Of a stretch of DNA of 64,000 bases, positions 61,232 to 64,000 are shown in pieces. Source of the stretch: JB111 sp049856175 (GTDB lineage: Bacteria > Actinomycetota > Actinomycetes > Actinomycetales > Actinomycetaceae); contig NZ_JBNDNA010000012.1 in the NCBI RefSeq assembly GCF_049856175.1, positions 44,966 to 108,965 of the forward strand, written 5' to 3'. The notes under the pieces are model-generated. The model was not told where the DNA came from. It searched no databases and saw only the letters and a program-made list of their open reading frames with translations. Positions within the stretch are counted from its first letter, which is position 1. The number at the start of each line of letters is the position of its first letter. Made by a program: the position numbers and the translations under genes.

Positions 61232-62428
61232 ATGAAGACGATCGAGTCACTCGGCGACCTCGCCGGACGCCGCGTGCTGGTCCGTTCGGACTTCAACGTC
61301 CCGCTGGACGGCACCACCATCACCGACGACGGGCGCATCCGCGCCGCACTGCCCACCCTCACGCGCCTGGTCGACGCCGGTGCGCGGGTCGTCGTCATGG
61401 CGCACCTCGGCCGACCCAAGGGTGAGCCGAACCCGGAGTTCAGCCTAGCCCCGGTCGCCGCGCGGCTCGGCGAGCTGCTCGGCCACGACGTGGCACTGGC
61501 TCCCGACGTCGTGGACGACGGCGCGGCGGCCGCCGTCGACGCGCTGACCGACGGCCAGGTGCTGCTGCTGGAGAACGTCCGCTTCGATCCCCGCGAGAGC
61601 TCGAAGGACGACGCCCTGCGGCAGGCCATGGCGACCGACCTCGCCCGGTTCGCCGACGCCTTCGTCTCCGACGGATTCGGCGTCGTCCACCGCAAGCAGG
61701 CCTCGGTCTACGACATCGCGCAGGTGCTGCCCGCGGCGGCGGGTCAGCTCGTCCTCGCCGAGGTCGAGGCCCTGTCCCGGGCGACCAACGACCCCGAGCG
61801 GCCCTACGCCGTGGCCCTGGGCGGGTCGAAGGTCTCCGACAAGCTCGGCGTCATCGCCAACCTCGTCGAGAAGGCCGACACCCTGCTGGTCGGCGGCGGC
61901 ATGGCGTTCACCTTCCTGGCGGCCCAGGGCCACGAGGTCGGCACGTCGCTGCTCGAGGAGGACCAGCTCGACACGGTCCGCGGCTACCTCGACCGGGCGG
62001 CCGAGCGCGGGGTCCAGATCCTCCTGCCCACCGACGTCGTCGTCGCCCCGGCGTTCGACGCCGATGCGCCCGCCACCACGGTTCCCGCCGAGCAGATCCC
62101 GGCCGACCAGATGGGCCTCGACATCGGCCCGGAGACCTCCACGGCCTACGCCGCCGCCATCGCGGGTGCCCGCACCGTCGTCTGGAACGGGCCGATGGGC
62201 GTGTTCGAGATGGCCCCGTTCGCCGCCGGCACCAAGGCGGTCGCGCAGGCGCTGTCCGACGCCGACGGCTACACCATCGTCGGCGGCGGCGACTCCGCCG
62301 CCGCCGTGCGGCTCCTCGGGTTCGACGAGTCCACCTTCTCCCACATCTCCACCGGTGGCGGCGCCTCCCTCGAGCTCCTCGAGGGCAAGGAGCTGCCCGG
62401 TCTCAGCGTCCTGGAGGACAACGCATGA
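61232..62428 (+). CDS. pgk: Phosphoglycerate kinase
   Basis: A 398-residue two-lobed kinase that makes ATP from 1,3-bisphosphoglycerate. Motifs: VLVRSDFNVPLDG, MAHLGRPKG, LLENVRFDPRE, ALGGSKVSDKLGVI, LLVGGGMAFTFL, VWNGPMGVFE and the nucleotide hinge GGGDSAAAV...HISTGGGASLELLEG. ATG 61232 is behind AAGGAG. The stop overlaps the tpiA ATG by 4 bp. Confidence 0.98.
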   Translation: MKTIESLGDLAGRRVLVRSDFNVPLDGTTITDDGRIRAALPTLTRLVDAGARVVVMAHLGRPKGEPNPEFSLAPVAARLGELLGHDVALAPDVVDDGAAAAVDALTDGQVLLLENVRFDPRESSKDDALRQAMATDLARFADAFVSDGFGVVHRKQASVYDIAQVLPAAAGQLVLAEVEALSRATNDPERPYAVALGGSKVSDKLGVIANLVEKADTLLVGGGMAFTFLAAQGHEVGTSLLEEDQLDTVRGYLDRAAERGVQILLPTDVVVAPAFDADAPATTVPAEQIPADQMGLDIGPETSTAYAAAIAGARTVVWNGPMGVFEMAPFAAGTKAVAQALSDADGYTIVGGGDSAAAVRLLGFDESTFSHISTGGGASLELLEGKELPGLSVLEDNA

Positions 62429-63216
62429 ACGCTCGCACCCCGCTCATGGCGGGCAACTGGAAGATGAACCTCGACCACCACGAGGCCACTCACCTCGTGC
62501 AGAAGCTCGCGTGGACCCTCACCGACGCCAAGCACGACCACGAGCAGGTCGAGGTCGTCGTCGTCCCGCCGTTCACCGACCTTCGCTCGGTGCAGACCCT
62601 CGTCGACGGCGACAAGCTCGACATCGCCTACGGCGCGCAGGACGTCTCGGAGCACGCCTCGGGTGCCTACACGGGCGAGATCTCCGCCGCGATGCTCGCC
62701 AAGCTCGGCGTCAGCCACGTTGTCGTCGGGCACTCCGAGCGTCGCGAGTACCACGCCGAGGACGACGCGCTCGTGGGCCGCAAGGCCGCCGCCGCGCTCG
62801 GGGCGGGCATCACCCCGATCATCTGCGTCGGGGAGGGCCTCGAGGTCCGCCGGGCCGGGACGCACGTCGAGCACGTGACCGCGCAGATCACCGGCGCGTT
62901 CGAGGCGCTGGACGCCGACCAGGCGGGATCCGTCGTCGTCGCCTACGAGCCCGTGTGGGCCATCGGCACCGGTGAGGTCGCCACGCCCGAGGACGCGCAG
63001 GAGGTGTGTGCCGCCGTGCGCGCCCGCCTGGCGGAGCTCTACTCGCCCGAGCTGGCGGACTCCGTCCGCGTCCTCTACGGCGGCTCGGTCAAGTCCGGCA
63101 ACATCGCCGCCATCATGGCGGGCGACGACGTGGACGGCGCGCTCGTCGGCGGGGCCAGCCTCAAGGCGGAGGAGTTCGCCGCGATCGTGCGCTACCAGCA
63201 GCACGTCGGCGGCTGA
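62425..63216 (+). CDS. tpiA: Triosephosphate isomerase
   Basis: A 263-residue TIM barrel that interconverts DHAP and GAP. Motifs: AGNWKMNLD with the catalytic Lys, VVVPPFTDL, YGAQDVS, VVVGHSERRE with the catalytic His, VVAYEPVWAIGTGEVAT with the catalytic Glu and loop 6, and RVLYGGSVKSGN plus GALVGGASL for phosphate binding. It ends the coupled pgk-tpiA pair. The 153-bp gap to secG contains a TATCAT -10 element. Confidence 0.98.
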   Translation: MNARTPLMAGNWKMNLDHHEATHLVQKLAWTLTDAKHDHEQVEVVVVPPFTDLRSVQTLVDGDKLDIAYGAQDVSEHASGAYTGEISAAMLAKLGVSHVVVGHSERREYHAEDDALVGRKAAAALGAGITPIICVGEGLEVRRAGTHVEHVTAQITGAFEALDADQAGSVVVAYEPVWAIGTGEVATPEDAQEVCAAVRARLAELYSPELADSVRVLYGGSVKSGNIAAIMAGDDVDGALVGGASLKAEEFAAIVRYQQHVGG

Positions 63217-63312
63217 CCTACCCGACACCGGGCACGGGGAACGGCGCGGGCGAGCAGCCCGGGCCGTGCCCCGTCGCTCGTCCAAGGTGCGCCCGGCCCG
63301 CGGGTCATCGCT

Positions 63313-63318
63313 TATCAT
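63313..63318 (+). promoter_or_regulatory. secG -10 element (TATCAT)
   Basis: A good TANNNT hexamer 51 bp before the secG GTG. The leader carries a GAGGAG ribosome-binding site. No -35 box is apparent. Confidence 0.5.
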
Positions 63319-63369
63319 CGTCGGGGCGCCCGCCGGCGTCGCGCGTCGTTCCCGAGGAGTTGTCCCACC

Positions 63370-63615
63370 GTGATCTGGCTCAAGGTGATCCTGAGCGTGC
63401 TGCTCGTGCTGCTCAGCATCGTGCTCGTCCTCTTTGTGCTCATGCACAAGGGGCGCGGCGGCGGCCTGTCCGACATGTTCGGCGGCGGCCTCACCTCCTC
63501 GGTCGGTTCCTCCGGCGTGGCGGAACGCAACCTCAACCGGCTGACCGTCGCGGTCTCGGTCGCCTGGGGCCTGTGCGTGGTCATGCTCGGCCTCATCATG
63601 AAGTTCGGAGACTGA
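63370..63615 (+). CDS. secG: Preprotein translocase subunit SecG
   Basis: An 81-residue membrane protein of the SecYEG channel. Two hydrophobic helices (about 2-24 and 58-78) flank the family's Gly-rich cytoplasmic loop KGRGGGLSDMFGGG, followed by ERNLNR. GTG 63370 is behind GAGGAG. Location after tpiA is conserved across actinobacteria. It is followed by rbpA with a 1-bp gap. Confidence 0.95.
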   Translation: MIWLKVILSVLLVLLSIVLVLFVLMHKGRGGGLSDMFGGGLTSSVGSSGVAERNLNRLTVAVSVAWGLCVVMLGLIMKFGD

Positions 63616-63616
63616 C

Positions 63617-63967
63617 ATGGCCGGGGGCAACGCGATCCGTGGCTCGCGCGTGGGCGCGGGCCCGATGGGGGAGATGGAGCGCGGCGAGCTCGCCCCCCGG
63701 GTCAAGGTCTCGTACTGGTGCGCCCAGGGCCACGAGTCGAGCCCCAGCTTCGCGGTCGACGGCGAGGTCGTGCCCCCCGAGACCTGGGACTGCCCCCGCT
63801 GCGGCATGCCCGCCGGTCAGGACCGGGACGCCCCGCCCGAGGCTCCCCGCAACGAGCCCTACAAGACGCACCTCGCCTACGTGAAGGAGCGCCGGTCCGA
63901 CGGCGACGGCGCGGCCCTCCTCGACGAGGCCCTCAGCGCGCTGCGCGCCCGCCGCGGCACCGCCTGA
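63617..63967 (+). CDS. rbpA: RNA polymerase-binding protein RbpA
   Basis: A 116-residue actinobacteria-specific transcription factor that binds the principal sigma factor and core polymerase, stabilises the open complex and affects rifampicin response. It starts AGGNAIRGSRVGAGPMGE, has the zinc-type YWCAQGH...WDCPRCG module, the basic linker region NEPYKTHLAYVKERRS and the sigma-interaction helix ALLDEALSALRARR. It is probably co-transcribed with secG. The last 33 bases of the window carry no gene. Confidence 0.95.
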   Translation: MAGGNAIRGSRVGAGPMGEMERGELAPRVKVSYWCAQGHESSPSFAVDGEVVPPETWDCPRCGMPAGQDRDAPPEAPRNEPYKTHLAYVKERRSDGDGAALLDEALSALRARRGTA

Positions 63968-64000
63968 GGCCCACCCCCGACGACGTCGGACGCGGCCCGG

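Overview
The window is one strand-coherent piece of a very GC-rich actinobacterial chromosome. Pointers to Actinobacteria are the extreme G/C at third codon positions, many GTG starts, whiA, rbpA, an ANTAR response regulator (pdtaR type), mycothiol-era family proteins, TANNNT promoters placed directly before start codons, and the trpE-(membrane protein)-(HGxxPAAW-type protein)-trpC-trpB-trpA-lgt gene order. Gene content and order suggest Micrococcales (Cellulomonas/Georgenia-like), but that is an inference and no 16S or marker phylogeny is available here. Almost everything is core chromosome. No transposase, integrase, CRISPR array or phage gene was seen.

Layout. 1-3372: end of hisF, then three leftward genes (two ferritin-like paralogues, one DinB/MDMPI-type protein), then hisI. 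3369-10096: tryptophan operon with lgt, most joints overlapping. 10097-16345: gltB-gltD behind a palindrome with GlnR-like spacing. 16346-18856: pyk, tRNA-Leu(CAA) and a pdtaR-like regulator. 18926-22201: leftward overlapping set (MFS transporter, YjdF-like membrane protein, glycosyltransferase, thioesterase). 22264-29786: polA, a methyltransferase, a Tyr/Gly-rich membrane protein with a beta-propeller protein, and rpsA. 30080-35750: four secreted lipoproteins around pcp and a coaE-GrpB fusion. 35858-39153: uvrB and a TerC-family manganese exporter controlled by a yybP-ykoY riboswitch. 39302-44424: protocatechuate/beta-ketoadipate branch (pcaB, pcaL fusion, converging on pcaF, pcaJ, pcaI). 44703-47561: uvrA with a LexA-type box. 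47746-53852: a polymorphic-toxin island. 54042-59835: OsmC-like protein without cysteines, uvrC, rapZ, yvcK, whiA. 60004-63967: leader ORF, gap, pgk, tpiA, secG, rbpA.

The most distinctive part is the toxin island. A 1065-residue protein has an N-terminal helical export-type region, about 150 residues of five-residue NTPGS-like repeats, a second acidic repeat region and a C-terminal Ntox15-type (HxxD) DNase domain. It is preceded by an EspC-like small protein, a YbaB/EbfC-like protein and an ankyrin/DUF2185 protein. It is followed by two unrecognised small ORFs and, on the opposite strand, a GAD-like/DUF1851 protein of the family known to neutralise Ntox15 DNases. No ESX secretion machinery lies in the window, so the export route is inferred.

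At the regulatory level the window shows a translational manganese riboswitch in which the anti-Shine-Dalgarno arm shares bases with aptamer helix P1; a recurring leaderless promoter design (TANNNT, 6-7 nt, start codon) on pyk, pdtaR, polA, uvrB, uvrA, uvrC and osmC; and two short leaderless upstream ORFs whose stop codons overlap the start codons of gap and pcp.
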